A DNA stretch of 64,000 bases. Origin: Tubulanus polymorphus (lineage: Eukaryota; Nemertea; Palaeonemertea; Tubulaniformes; Tubulanidae). Location of the stretch: positions 4,266,001-4,330,000 of the forward strand of contig NC_134036.1 of assembly GCF_964204645.1 (NCBI RefSeq), in the 5' to 3' direction. A model generated the notes under the pieces. That model saw nothing but the letters and a program-made list of their open reading frames with translations, made no database searches and had not been told where the DNA came from. The translations under genes were made by a program, and so were the position numbers. Each line of letters opens with the position of its first letter. The first letter of the stretch is position 1. Positions 48,971-62,000 of this stretch are shown here, piece after piece.

Positions 48971-50544
48971 TTCTAATTATCTTTTATCGTTAATCGAACA
49001 TTTTCAGACCGATTAAAAACAACCACCGAAACAAAATTGCAATATATCAAACCACCAAAAACGAGATCCACCTAAAAAAAAGATCGATCCTACACTTTTT
49101 CCGCGTATACAGTTCAAACGCTTCAGCTATATTCCAACCATATTTCATTAATCTTTTTTTCAAATTCACGGATCTACCGATACATAAAATCTCCCCATTA
49201 CATCTCTCTCTCTCTCTCTACATCGATTCGAGACGACAAAGGAAAAACAAATCACGGACCGAATCCAATATAACTAATGCGACAGCGCGTTATCCGAAAG
49301 TTTACGGCCAGATAAACGACGCTATTGTAGCGTATGACAATATTAATGAGTCTAAACGCCAGCTGTGTCGAGTGTATTAAGAGAGAGAGAGGGAGGTATA
49401 GAGAGAGAGTGGGAGAGAGACAGTGAGAGCCGAGCGGAGTTAAAACACTTGAAAAACGGCACGACCGGTATTACGCACAGTCGAAAGCGTTTACTGAATC
49501 GACGACGACGACGATATTATTCCTTACGGCGGTTTGTTTCTTTTTTACGATGAAATAAATATGGCGGTCGGAAAGTGCGGGGGCTGATGTAAGATCGGGT
49601 GATATAATATCCCGCAATATGAATAGAATGAGTGTTCAGCGGCGACAGATTCTTATAGAAAATCCCATACTGTAAGAATTAAGAAATAGATTCAGAATTG
49701 TCTCCTCGGGCTATTTTAAAGTAAGTTTAGTCAACGTCTCGAATGTCCCTATACAGGATGGCCATTTTCGGCCTATTTACGAATCCCCTTATTTCTTTCT
49801 AGTTTCTATTCTATTTTCCAATTTCCAGGAATGTTACAATTCATTCATTTTTCATTGAATCACGTACAGATAAGAAACACGTCAGCCAATAGCGTTATCA
49901 AAATTTACAGGTTTATTTTGTTCAAATTCAGTAAGTTTCCGAAAATAACAAGTCCTAGATTTTTTTCTAGATTCCCCGGGTCGCAGCCGAAATGTACAGT
50001 CGATAGTTCACTCGATTGAAACGGCAGCCGAACGACGACGACGAACCATATGGGAACGACAGCGAAAGATCGCATTAATGCTCGGATTAAACGGCGATAA
50101 ATCGTCGGCGCGAAGTGTTCAGGCGTTCATCGACAGGTCGAGAGCGCCCCGCTCGCTCTAGCCGCCGTCGTAGACAGTTTTTAAAAGCCGTATTGCGACG
50201 ACAGCGACGACGGACGACGTTCGCGGAATCATGATTTAACGGTAATTATCGCTATCGTCGAGATGCGTAATTGAAATGCCAACCAGTATAAGGAAAGAGT
50301 CATCTGCGCGTACTGGCGGTGTTTTTCAGATGTTGGCGAGGCGCGACGACGGCTGCTTATGTTCGCCAAGACGTAGTCGCACACCTGTAGATATATATAA
50401 CCGGGATCGCAATTTTTCCCGAATGCGTTCGAAACCAAATTAGAGATTATGGTTTCAACATCGAGGTTATCAGTTCAAAAAGCCGAAAAGATTCAGTGTA
50501 AACGGCAAGGGAATAGCGATTGGGCTGATACAAAGGTTATCGGT

Positions 50545-50635
50545 GATCCCCCTCTCCTCACAGCTGTAGCGGGAGAGCAGCGAGTAGAACAGACGCAATA
50601 GCTTCTCGATGAACCCGCTCTCCTCGGAGTAGAAC
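50545..50635 (-). repeat. 66-bp hairpin minisatellite, family B (1+ unit, inverted)
   Basis: The plus strand reads 'ctctcctcacagctgtagcg' then 'ggagagcagcgagtagaaca', the reverse complement of the 6222 array. Confidence 0.85.
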
Positions 50636-51119
50636 AGTCACAATCAAAACGAATCCACAAGTAGCGACCATGAGTAACTAATTATAAACCATTCGACAGG
50701 AAATCTGAATACAAATCGTCGGTTATATGACCGAGCATACGGCGGATAAAGTCACCTCTCGTTAACGAGAATACGTGACTCAGAATCGCGGCTAGCAGTG
50801 TAAGCCGGCGCTCTAGTCATCACCGCCGTCGTTTTGCCCGGCGCGATATGTGGATAGATGATGACAGGTTAGCCGTAAAGTGCCAGCGATGAGAGAGAGG
50901 GAGAGAGAGAGAGAGGTGAGACTGTTCAAATAATAATATGCGCGCACCGGGTTATATCGATGAAACCAGATATACCCGTAGCGCAGACGCTGTTGATACA
51001 GGTCGGATATGCGTCACCCCTTAAAATGCGTCACATCCTCTGGACGACCAGCAGTATAATCAGAGCCGCACGTGGCCGTTGAGTATGAGTTTGGCCGACT
51101 TATGCGTCAAGGTGGGCAG

Positions 51120-51345
51120 AGATTGAAAACTGTCCGGTAATTGACCCCTGTACCGCGGTATTTAAACACTGGTTTACATTAAACAACCTTTCAGTAACTG
51201 ACCCCTGTACCGCGGTATTTAAACACTGGTTTACATTAAACAGCCTTTCAGTAACTGACCCCTGTACCGCGGTATTTAAGCACTGGTTTACATTAAATAA
51301 CCTTTCAGCAACTGACCCGTGTACCGTGGTATCTAACCATTGGGC
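51120..51345 (+). repeat. 57-bp minisatellite, family D (4 units)
   Basis: Units of 57 bp: 'gtaactgacccctgtaccgc', 'ggtatttaaacactggttta', 'cattaaacaacctttca'. TACCGCGGTA is a perfect 10-bp palindrome. The unit is divisible by 3 and stays open as a 19-residue repeat on the minus strand without other coding signs. Second locus: 57895-58075. Confidence 0.9.
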
Positions 51346-51445
51346 AGGATGGAACAACCCGTCTCTAGTGTGGACGTCATAATCTAAAATCACTTTCAAA
51401 CAGACACTTCAAAACATTCAAAAACAAGCTTTATATTCTACGTAC

Positions 51446-51583
51446 GTTCGTAACTGGTGCGGGTGCTGTGGCGGGCGACGGTGCCGGAGTCGATGTAACT
51501 ACTGATACGGCTGCTGCTGCAGCTGGTGTTGCTGGTACTGATGTTTGCGTACTGCTGCTAGTCGACGTGTTACCGGTGCTCAT
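51446..51583 (-). CDS. Candidate first coding exon, 46 codons, Ala/Ser/Thr/Pro-rich
   Basis: The ATG is at 51583-51581 with A at -3. The frame encodes MSTGNTSTSSSTQTSVPA, then TPAAAAAVSVVTSTPAPS and a Pro/Ala-rich end finishing PVTN. It runs into a good donor AAC|GTACGT at 51445 in phase 0. A TATA box lies about 95 nt upstream. The base composition is clearly richer in GC and CAG/GCA codons than the flanks. I do not recognise the protein. It is on the CELF strand and its phase matches the exon at 31010, so it could be an alternative CELF first exon. It equally could be the 5' exon of an unrelated gene, or lead to RRM exons I failed to see. Confidence 0.45.
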
Positions 51584-51649
51584 AATTCAAACATAATCCA
51601 ACGTGCGCTGCGAAAAGTGCGTGACCGTGTGTCCGACTGTAGTCTGTAC

Positions 51650-51690
51650 GAGCTCAGTTCGAGTTTCAAGGTCTCAGTTTTTATACAAAT
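51650..51690 (-). promoter_or_regulatory. Candidate TATA promoter
   Basis: TATAAAAA at 51685-51678 on the minus strand, with a start site expected about 25-30 nt downstream (near 51650-51658), giving a 5' leader of about 70 nt before the ATG at 51583. Inferred from spacing only. Confidence 0.35.
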
Positions 51691-52895
51691 TTAATTCGCT
51701 GTCATATATCTTTTTTCGCGCTAGAAAATCCTAGATCTCTTCCTCGATCGAGTTCGAATCCCGATTTATTTTTACTAATACTTTTTTGTCCGTTACGCGT
51801 TTTACGGTAACCGCAGCAGTGAGTTAGTTTTAAATATACGAAAAATTGAACAGTTTCGTCGTATAGAAAAAAAAACAAATTAGGACGGCTCGATTTTTTT
51901 TTTACTTCAGGTTTACGAAAACGACAAACGAGGATTTTCCTTTTTTTTTAGAAAAACGCGTGCGCAGCAGTTTCGAAATAACGGTTTTCTTTCAAATTAT
52001 CGTTACTAAAAATGCCCGTTGAAATTCGAAATTCGAGGACAACGAAATAGCGATCGCCAGCGAATTCGACTTCTGATGAACAGATCAATACTCAACGTCG
52101 ATAAAACTATTATTGATAATAGTAATAATAATAATAATAATAATGATAATAATATTTTCAACGAATATAAACTTACGTATATATGATAAATGTTATTATT
52201 ACAATATTACGATAATCGGTCTAGTACGAACCTACGTCCGGGCTGCACTCGCGTTTATCGAAATCCGTTTGAAAATCGCGGCCCCGTAATGATTTAGAGA
52301 TCGCCCGAAAAATCCTACGCGCTTTTTCTTCTGAATAAACGTGTTGTCTCCGATTCCGATCGCTTCTAAAGTCGGCGAAAAACGTATCAAGCTCCCGATG
52401 CGGCGTTTCGCGATTTAAATCTGGACGCTGCTGCTGCTGCTAATTTCTAGTTGTAACTATACTCTCTCTCAGCCGGTTGATGATGCTGTGGCGCGTGGTC
52501 GTTCGTACGATCGCTCGATGGCTAATGCGACGAGGCGGCTACGGCGCGCTAGTCTCTACCTCGCCGCCGAGCCGCAGCAGCAGCAGCAGCGGCGGCGGCG
52601 GCCGACAGCGCCGCGTGGCGCGCGCACGCACTAAACTACAATAAGCGGATATTAAACCCTGCTTTCATCGCGACGCGTATATTGTATCGTTTCTCGTGCG
52701 CGGAACACAATGAAACTTTTAGATTCTATTGTTCAGATCGAATTTAAATGCGTATTTATCATCCTCGTCGTCGTCCTCAGTGTATATAGGGTCTGGTCTA
52801 AGCGCCGGTGACGAACAAAAGGTCTAAATGCGTATAAGGTTCGATTTTCTGACGATTCTCGCGCTGATTCGATTATCCCGTCCCGTTGTGTGTCG
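51691..52895. other. Flank without a recognised gene
   Basis: T- and A-rich runs at 51860-51960, an AAT/GAT microsatellite at 52110-52155 and a GC-rich block with CAG/GCG triplets at 52550-52625. No gene seen. Confidence 0.6.
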
Positions 52896-52974
52896 TTACG
52901 ATAAAAGTTTAGTCATCGAAAAAAAAATGTTTACGTAGCGTGCGTATTTAGCGCACGGTAATACGGGGACTGCG

Positions 52975-53035
52975 CGGCAGAGAAGGATTCCACCTGCGGC
53001 AATCGAGGATCCGACCAGGGTCGCTAGTGGTTGCC
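52975..53035 (-). repeat. Family I GC-rich dispersed element
   Basis: The minus strand reads CACTAGCGACCCTGGTCGGA then TCCTCGATTGCCGCAGGTGG, a close relative of 30722-30762. Confidence 0.7.
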
Positions 53036-53089
53036 CGTCGACTTCGACCGACGCAACTCTTAGGGACATGCCACTTGGTAAAATTAGAG

Positions 53090-53410
53090 TCATAATTTGA
53101 GTCAAATTAAACCCACACTGCAAGCTCTGTACTGAAAGGACCCACGCCACTGTGGAACTGAATCCACAGTAGAATTAAACCCGCAAAAGGGTGGAACTCG
53201 TTCCAGATGTGGATTGGACCCACATAACCTGTGGTACTGGCTACCGATTCGATTTAAACACATAAACCCCGCACATAACTGTGGAACTGGATTCAAGTGA
53301 TTCAAATTAAACCCAACACATGGAAATGAACCCAGAGACAAATAAAACCCACAAGAAGTGGTAACTGGGTCCAGAGTAGATGAACTAAACCGTTACAACT
53401 GCGCAACCAG
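53090..53410 (-). repeat. 39-bp minisatellite, family A (about 8 diverged units)
   Basis: The plus strand shows repeated 'gtggaactg..tccagagt' and 'attaaaccca' with heavy divergence between units. Open frames through it on the minus strand are repeat artefacts. Confidence 0.8.
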
Positions 53411-53519
53411 ATTTCCCGATGCAAATCATATATGTAACATGGATTCGATGTACTTTGGCTGGTCAGACACTCGGAGCCTGCGTAGGAACGCATTCTAACA
53501 TGAATAAATTCATGACGGC

Positions 53520-53830
53520 TACATCGTGTGCGAAAGGCTCTTAGCGGGTCAAAAGTTGAAATTGTCACCGGCGCGCGAAGCCGTCGATACGCGCGACTCG
53601 ACCGTGCAGATGACAAACGATACACTAGAAAATCTCCCGTCGACGATGTCGAGTGCCGCGGACAACGCGCCGACCGTATCGTCTCGGGGCATCGCAAGCT
53701 CTTCACCGACGGCTCTCGACGCGACGTTTCTAGCATCGAGTTCGAGAAGTGGACGGTGCGCGTTGTCCGCGTGTCGAGTGGCACCGGCCACCGAAAAGCG
53801 CCGGTCAGTCGAGTGCCGTTAATTACCGAT
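53520..53830. other. GC-rich open region of unknown nature
   Basis: About 300 bp with GC well above its surroundings, open in several frames on both strands. The plus-strand frames start at 53526 and 53528; minus-strand frames cover 53302-53871 and 53549-53791. None shows a domain I recognise, and simultaneous openness is expected from CG-rich, TA-poor DNA. It could be one exon of an unrecognised gene, or a CpG-rich regulatory block. Confidence 0.25.
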
Positions 53831-55799
53831 ATCGTGCGTGCGTGCGTGTGCGTGCTGCACTGTTTATACACGCTACACTCTAGATATTCTAAATATTTTC
53901 ATATTCAAAATGCTCCCGATCCTATCAACAGGAAAACTGGACGAAAGCTCACCAGAACTATAACATGACCCAAATTGTGGCGTTTATAATGAGTGCATTG
54001 AAGAATGGCGCATAGTTTTCCTTAGATAAATAACCTAAAGGGCCAAGTCATCTTCTTACATTCTACGTTTTTCTTATATTTAAAGTTTAGATAAAATTAT
54101 CAAAGTTTCCGACGTCAATCGGTGTACCTGATCCGATAGATGACTCATTTAAGCCAGTGTTGCGTAATAATGACTTATGATTTAGGACCACCTCAGTTTT
54201 AAAGCTTATTCAACGACTCAAAACTTGTCATATATTTCGACTTCGATTTCTATAAGACGACTACGACATCGTCACAACACTGTGCAACTGAGTTCTTATC
54301 TTAGATAGCAATGTCCGCTTCCTCGAAACAAAACTGGCGCAATTCAGGTAGACCTGATAGATACCTATTATGAGTTCTGAGCTTGGAGTATAATATAGCC
54401 CAGACCTTCCTTTTCACTAGGGAGAGATGACCGATTCATATGTCAAATCAAAATCCTATAGTAACAATCTCGGAGTGAAATCGTAAAATTCCGTGCGCAG
54501 CTGGGCAGGATTAATGGTTACATAAACTGCGTTACTAACAGTTATTGTCAGGCGGGTCAACCCTCTCCGCTATAATCCGAACGAACGCCTAGATTTTTCA
54601 AAGCGTCGAAACCGTCACCCCGACGGCTGCCTGGGCGTGTTAGCGCCCGCCAGGCCATCTGGCCGCCGAACTGAACCGTGCAATTATCGCCGTATTGTCC
54701 GTTCGGTCGTCCATTGAAACATCCGACAAAACACCGTAATTCGAAACCCGAATTACGATCTACGCCTAGATAGCAGTTGCGAATGATGCTAATTAAACAA
54801 ATTAACCCTTTGATGCCGAATGCCTATCGATACGGTTATTTATGGTTCAGTTCGTCCGTCCTTGCTTATAGAAATTAGAGCATTTTGTTATCTTTGTCAC
54901 GAATTACGCTTTATGTTGCAATTACTATGAAAATATCAAATCTAACTTCGTTTCTGTAAAGTATACCCATAACCCGAGCTTTCAGAAATTCGGCAGGCTG
55001 CTAGACATGTAATACGCCCAAGCATTTTAAAGAAACTAAGAGTTTTTGTAAGACAAGTACAAACCCAATTCGGATGTTACTTGTTGTTGCTCATATTCAC
55101 TACATTCTGCCATCAAAAATACATCAAAATGTACTGAATATGCTTTTGCTTACTACAACTTTACATCACTCAGCGTAGTCAATATTGTGACGTTTTATAG
55201 CTGAAAGCCTGAATTCATATTTTCGTATTTCAAAAGACAACTATAACTTATATCTGCTAATTTAGTCTGCTTAATGATTTATTAATCCTTGCTCGGGCAG
55301 ATGTCCCTCTAACGGACTAAACAATGACCAGTTTGTCACCAGCCAGTCGGTTACATGTATATCTGCATGTTCTTTTATCGCGACCAGTTGTGTATATATT
55401 ATATACACATATCATTATATACTGTACGATTCGTAGCCTACGCGTTATTAGCAAATTGAATCGAAATATTCTCGAAAAATCGATAGAAAGTTTCGATAAA
55501 ATTGCCCCGGGGGTCGCGCACGAGAGAGGGAGAGAGACGACGCGACCAAAAATTCGGCCGCGGGACAAGCGAGGGCGGTGAACTTTGTTTGTTCGTTTCA
55601 CGGGGTTTGATTATTAATTTCTAGCTATGTATACGGGCGGCGGGCTTCTTCGCGCGAGTCGCAGCGAGAATCTCGTAATTATCCGCCAGCCACGTTCAGA
55701 ACATATTATGTCATATAAGAACGCGCGATAATGATCTATTTTTGTTTTTTTTCTTGTTTGTTCTTATGTATTTGCCTTTCCCGAAAACGATGCCCAGAA
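53831..55799. other. Flank without a recognised gene
   Basis: Family J-like text near 54150-54260 ('atgacttatgatttaggacc'). The rest is AT-rich with no array, splice-bounded frame or RNA gene that I can support. Confidence 0.55.
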
Positions 55800-55960
55800 T
55801 TTAGGTTTGATATGACTTTAGGATATTAATATCCAGTTCCACAGTTGTGTACGTTTAATTTGACGTCGGATACAATTCCACATTGTTTTATTTGGCTTAT
55901 AAATCCAGTTCAACAGTCGTATGGGTCTGATTTCAATTTGAATCCAGTTCCAGAGCAAAA
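55800..55960 (+). repeat. 39-bp minisatellite, family A (diverged)
   Basis: Three to four diverged units with 'ccagttccacagttgtgt' cores. Confidence 0.72.
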
Positions 55961-57050
55961 TGTGTTTTTTTAATGAAATGAAATGCTACCAAGTTAGCAA
56001 AGTAAAAAAGGCCGATAGTTTAGAATTATATGCCCTTTGAGTTTGCAATAACTCTTATTACTAAGTTCAAAAGTCGAATCGTCGAAATAAATCACTAAAC
56101 CTTTTTGGAAACGATTTCGTTCTTAGCGTGACATTTCATATCATCTTTACGACACGGTAAAAGTGCTGCATTAATGTGTTAGCGAGTTATTAACGGTCGA
56201 ATCGGTACGGACCACGTTCGCGTCCATTAAGATTCGATCGTAAAAATGTTTAAAGCTATAATAATTTTACCGTATACAAAATATGCATAATAAACATGTC
56301 ATAAACATATGTAACCACGTAAGCACAACGCGGCGGTGGTCGCGCGTACGTATGCGGCCGGGGGGCGGTCCTGGGAAGCATGGCGTGGTCGCATCGTTAC
56401 GGTCAGTAACGCGCCGACCGAAGCGAGCGATTTTCGCTTTGCGCGTATTGCACAGATGCGACTCTCGCAGGATGGGCGATGATGGGTCCATTATACTACG
56501 GGTCCGAGCGTATCGGCGATAGCTCGCGCTGAGATTGGATTGCGATTATACAAGTGGGATTACCGTCGACCGAAGCGGCGGCATCTGCCGCGATGCAGCC
56601 CGAAATGTATACGCACAAAGCCATTTCGGAAGGTTATCATCGTGATTAGTATGCGAGACCATTATAATGAATGCATGACTAATTTCGATTCGGGATTTGT
56701 ACACGATTTAGTATATAACGGCGCGTCCGGCACCGCACAGGCGCTCGTGTACGAATTAAATAGCGATTTTCGACAATTTATGCTAATTTTCGCTATCGTT
56801 TCTATTCGCAGTGGAACGCCGGTTTAATGGCGTAGATTGTATATATGACTAGTAGAAAATGTCTCAGGCGGTTTGGGTATCTATACTAAACAAAATGAAA
56901 ACGCGAATCATCGCGATTCAAACCGTGAATGCGTCGGTCCATTGAGAGAAGGGTGGAAGAATGCTTTCAACAGGATTCAAAAACATAAAACCAGCATCGC
57001 GAACATGAAACCCGAGACCGTTCAAAAACATGGAAGATACCCGACACCAC
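55961..57050. other. Flank without a recognised gene
   Basis: Open frames at 56283-56522 and 56540-56827 have no domain I recognise. No repeat array is apparent. Confidence 0.5.
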
Positions 57051-57054
57051 GGTG

Positions 57055-57400
57055 AAAGACTGACCGACTCCTACCACCGGGATTCAAACTCGGGAACACC
57101 GTATCGATGTAAGTGAAGGACTGACTGACTACTACCACCAGGATTCAAAATCAGGAACCTTGGATTGACAAGACACCATTACGCTAAAACCTGACTGACT
57201 GACTGACTGACTGACTGACTGACTGACTGACTGACTGGCTGGCTAGCTGGCTGGTTGGCTGGCTGGTGGCTGACTGACTGACAGACTAAATAATGATTGC
57301 TACCAGCAGGATTCAAATACTTGAACGTTGGATTGCCTGGCTGATCGACTGCCCGAAGGACCGGCTGACTGGCTGACAGCTACAACCAGATCCACTCCCA
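57055..57400 (+). repeat. (CTGA)n tract with flanking ~60-bp repeats
   Basis: Copies of 'actaccaccaggattcaaa' with '(tt)ggattg' occur at about 57070, 57130 and 57300, interrupted by an expanded (GACT)n/(GGCT)n tract at 57190-57285. This looks like a minisatellite into which a tetranucleotide repeat has grown. Confidence 0.75.
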
Positions 57401-57894
57401 AGTCAAAGATTAATGAGAGACCCTATACACAAATGACCGACGGCCATCGCGCCCGTTTAACGAAATCTATCACCGCAATTTCCGTACGCACCAACGCTTC
57501 ATGTAATAACGCTACCAATTCGCCGGTATCGTCGAATTTACGCGGCCAAATCGCCCGAAATTGCCCGATAATCGCTTCGACAGCTTGTCGGTTATTAGAG
57601 AGAGAGAGAGAGAGAGAGAGAGCCGACCACAGATTCGTTTCGATCGTCGATGCAAGCTAGACTGTGGTGACAACCGGGCTGAGAGAGATCAGTTTCAGAT
57701 CAGCGCGGCGAACGCGTTTAATTAGGGCGTTAATCCGCGCCATGCGAGCCCGATAATCATCGTATCGCGCGAGCCCTGGCAGGCGAGCTGATAATTACGA
57801 CGACAACGACGACGACGACGATGGATGATGAATGGATAGCGGAGATCAACACCGGTGTTGATAGTGACGGATGCTGGAATCGATACCACGGCAA

Positions 57895-58075
57895 CAGCGC
57901 AGCAACTGACCCCTGTACCGCGGTACTTGAATACTGGTCTACATTAAACAACCTTTCAGTAACTGACCCCGATACCGCGGTATTTAAACACAGGTTTACA
58001 TTAAACAACCTTTCAGTAACTGACCCCTGTACCGCGGTATTTTAACACTGCTACAACCTTTCAGTAAGTGACGCT
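57895..58075 (+). repeat. 57-bp minisatellite, family D (3 units)
   Basis: Same unit and orientation as 51120-51345, with the TACCGCGGTA palindrome conserved. Confidence 0.9.
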
Positions 58076-58714
58076 CACGGCCGGAATATATGAAAGCTGG
58101 AATATGAAACTCATGAATATCTCAACTTCGGACCAGTTCGGAAAGAAGCGTTACTTAAAAATCGATCCGGCGAGCGGGCGCGCACCCGGAGCACAAGAGC
58201 CGTTCGGAGGCACGCGGAGGCGGGGTTCTCTATCTATGCCTCCCTGACTGCGCGAGATAATACAATAAAATATCAGATTACGCGACGCTCGTCGAATAAT
58301 CGCATTAATATACTCAGTCGGCGTTCCGGCTACTTATCGACGAGAAACTAATCAACGAGAAAATTACAGCCCAACAACTCTCCCTCCCTCCCTCTCTCTC
58401 TCTCTCACTCTATCCCGCTTTCTTTCGCTGTAATATTTCAGCCATCGAGTTCCGACCGTATGCGCGTACACTGAGCTCGACTATTATACCTGGCGCGAAG
58501 ACCGCGGCGGGTATTATGTCATTTTATAATGATGTAGCACACCCATGTATGGAGTGCTCGTTATCTGTTACTGATCAAGTGGATATTTTTCTAATTACGC
58601 TTCGTAATGATTAGCTCTGTGTGTGTTTCGATTTAATTACATTTAGCTGTATTATAATACGAACGTAATAAATAATTTGCTCGCTGAATACTTTGTATCC
58701 GCGCGCGGCTGTTT

Positions 58715-59045
58715 TAATTCGGCTCTGAATCCAGTTCAACAGTGTAATTCGGGTTTAATTTGACCGAAACATCCAGCTCCCCAACTGTCATTTTTTCAAT
58801 TCGAATTTGGATCCAGTTCCAGTTAATTTGATATGGATTTAGACCCACCGTTGTGTGGGTATAATTTGACGCAGGATCCAGTTCCAAGATTGAGTGGACT
58901 TAATTCGATTCTACACCCAGTTCCACAGTTGTGTGGGTTTATTTTAACATAGACCCGCTTCCAAAGTTGTGTAGGTTTAATTGGATTTTAGATCCAGCTC
59001 CACAGTGTTGTGCGGGTTTAATTCGACTATAACCCCAGTTTTCCA
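58715..59045 (+). repeat. 39-bp minisatellite, family A (about 8 units)
   Basis: The longest plus-oriented array of this family, with 'gatccagttccacagttgtg' and 'tgggtttaatttgac' periodicity. Confidence 0.85.
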
Positions 59046-62000
59046 TGTATTGTATATAGGCTACTACGCTCTGCGATTCATTGAAATAATTTCTGAAGTA
59101 AAATTTTTCCCCCAAATCTTTATCGTCAGCAATTCACGCGATGGACCGTACACGTCCCAAAACCAGCAACGAGATGGCGATCGTTTCCACGCACGAATCG
59201 AACATTTTCGAAAATTTATCTTCCGGCGCTTATAAAGCCCGGTTGACGAGGAGACTTGCCGAGTAAGATAGGGCGTGGGGCTTAAAGGGTTAATCCGCTC
59301 GGTCTCCTGACGCCGACAGATAGATAGATAATTAGCGCGCTCATTTCATCATCCGATTGATTATCGATTTCGTTGGTGCTTTCTTTTTTTTACATCGGCG
59401 AAAGAATTGCGCGCGTTTGCGATATCGATGTTTATTATAGACCTGCGCTGTGGACGCGCGTGCACGGTGGCTTTCGTGGAAGGATATGTATTGACAGGTT
59501 TTCCGTAGAAAAATAGATGGATGTTCATATCGCCGAATTTACCATGACTCGCTTAAAAATGAAAGCCATTTTGTTGAAATGTTGATCTTGATAGTGCTGA
59601 TCTTGAAATAGAGATGATATCCCTCTTAATTATTTGCTTGGTTAGTTTATACTTTTTTATATACTCATTTGGTGTCCCTTGAAGCTTTTCATTTCGAAAG
59701 GGTCACTTACCGAAACAGTTTTTTTTAAACCACGTTAGATGGGTCAGTCATTAAATCAACTGGTGGTTTTTTATAGCAACCAGTGTTAAAATATCTCGGT
59801 AAACAGGGGTCAGTTGGAATTGTAGCTGATTATGACAGTGTCGCAAAACGTATTTCAACACGTAGAAAAGAATAAAATCATGAACCAAACTCTTCTCACC
59901 GAAGTTCGCGTCATTTAACGACGACGGCGGCAACGGCGTCGCCCCCTTCACCGTGAGAAAATAACAATAAACCCGGCATTGTATATCCTCATTCGCGCGC
60001 TTTTTTTCGCGAGTAGAAACCTTTGAACGCGCTGTGTCGGGGATGAGACGAAGACGCTTCGTACAGAAGATGAAACGGGCGAATCGATCCGACTGAGCAC
60101 GAAAAAAAAACGACAACAAACAAACGAACGCAAATATTTAATACGCGTGATCGGCGCGAAGTGACGCGGGTTTTTTAATCGGTTTTTTTTTGTGCGCCCA
60201 ATTTTCGGTATCGATATCAAAAGGCGTTTGTTTCGTTCGACTATCTAGGCGGTGGCGGGCGTTGCGGTTTTGTTGACGCCTTCAGCGTGTAGGTTTATCC
60301 GATACCGAACGATTATATCGTAGCGATGTTTTCGCTTACTTACCCCCTTTATACAACAACCTCTAAACCGACGAGGACTCGATATTCGACTGCGGTAATC
60401 GAGGATTCCGCTCGCGGCAAGCGAGGATCCGCCGTGCGCGCTAGTGGCGCGCGTTCCGACGACGAAACCCGGATTTCTTTTCAGACATGATTAGAACCGA
60501 TCCATAATTCATCGAAGATTATGAACCCCCTTTGATTTAAAATTTGCATTAATAGAATCTTGTAATCTTTTGAACTTTGTTTAAAGTGGGTTTTAAACTT
60601 ATTATACAATCTGAAATTCAACTTATTTGGGCAATGTTGATAGTTATTTTAAAGTCTCCATCCATATCAAACCATGGAAATGGCCGAGTGTAAATAAATT
60701 CCAAATCCATAATTTTCCAAAAACCCCTTAAGACCCCCCTTCAAGCCTCGTACGTTCGTTCGTCCTTGGCTTTTACCTCAAACCCCTAAACACTCTAATC
60801 TCGTACCTACGAGCGCTTAATCACTAACGCGGCCATCATGAATATTATTGCGCCAGAGCAAAACGTTACCACGGCAACACCGGCGCATCAGTACTCCACG
60901 AGGCTCGCTGAACGCAGCGATATCGACGCTGCATAAATAACCCGTTTCCGACGTCGCACGGAAACGCCCGAACGTCGAATAAAACGCGGGTAATTACGAC
61001 GGGCCGCCGACACTAGCTGATCATGATCATTATATAGTAATTAAAATATTCCATCGTAGTTATTAAAATATTCCATCATCCGATTTGAAATACACCAATC
61101 GTATTCGAAACGGTCCGATTTGAAATGCACCAATTGCAGACATTGACTTTGACATATGAAAATAATCGTCTATAACGGGTTGTGTCTCTCTGAAAAAGTT
61201 TCTGGAAAATCTAGAATTTCTTAATCGATCGAAATGTACAAATACCTTAAACCCGATACCGCAACATTTTTTTCGTTTTCGAAAAAGTTCCCAATTCCCT
61301 ATTCGTAATAATCGAATCTGACGACATCGTTCAATTCGACGACCTATTTTACGATTACCTATTTTGGCGTATTCTATTTTTAAGTTCGGAGGATCGTTTT
61401 TCTGCGTCGTCGTTGCATTTTTATTTTCGTTGGTGCAAATTGATCGTTTTGAGTATCGCGTGCATGGAACACTTTAATATAGAATCTACATATACCGGAT
61501 ACAAAAAGCACCACGCCCTAATAGATATATACATACACGTATAATGGTCGCCAATCTCTCTATCCTCTCTACACTGTCATTATCTATTTGAAACATACTC
61601 CCTTTATTTCTATCTTATCGTTACTAAACCATTTTACAGTTGGCTAGCCGCCATATTGATATAGGCTACGTCAGGTGATTGTTTCTTTCTTTTAAAAACT
61701 AATTGCGACGCGTCGAATTTTATGATATTTCATGGGTCCATTAAGGATGGTCTTGTCGAAATTGATTATTGCAATGAACCTACGTCGAGACTAATTTGCA
61801 TGAATTTATCTTAATTCTCACTTATTTATCTAGCTGATTTCAAACTTAAATTCATTATGTAACTCCATAGGTTTATTGAATTTACTTAACATTTTTGTCA
61901 AATACTATAACACTATAGTAATCCTGTAGTAATAGCATGTAGTCGACACGGAGTATACGTCTCAGGGAAGCATTTCCGAATATTTTTATTCTTAGCGCGC

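Larger units (their letters stand above)
31011..51445 (-). other. Long stretch without a recognised gene (intron candidate)
   Basis: About 20 kb upstream of the RRM2-end exon. I searched the minus strand for the RRM1 and RRM2 core motifs by eye and found none. It contains the purine tract 31850-32400, minisatellites at 31140, 34825, 37385, 43625, 45640 and 46680, family H repeats, the SINE at 39371-39675 and short microsatellites (GA at 44179-44201). The open frames at 33351-33575, 36361-36732, 37397-37801, 38260-38634 and 47178-47534 have no domain I can name. Confidence 0.6.
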
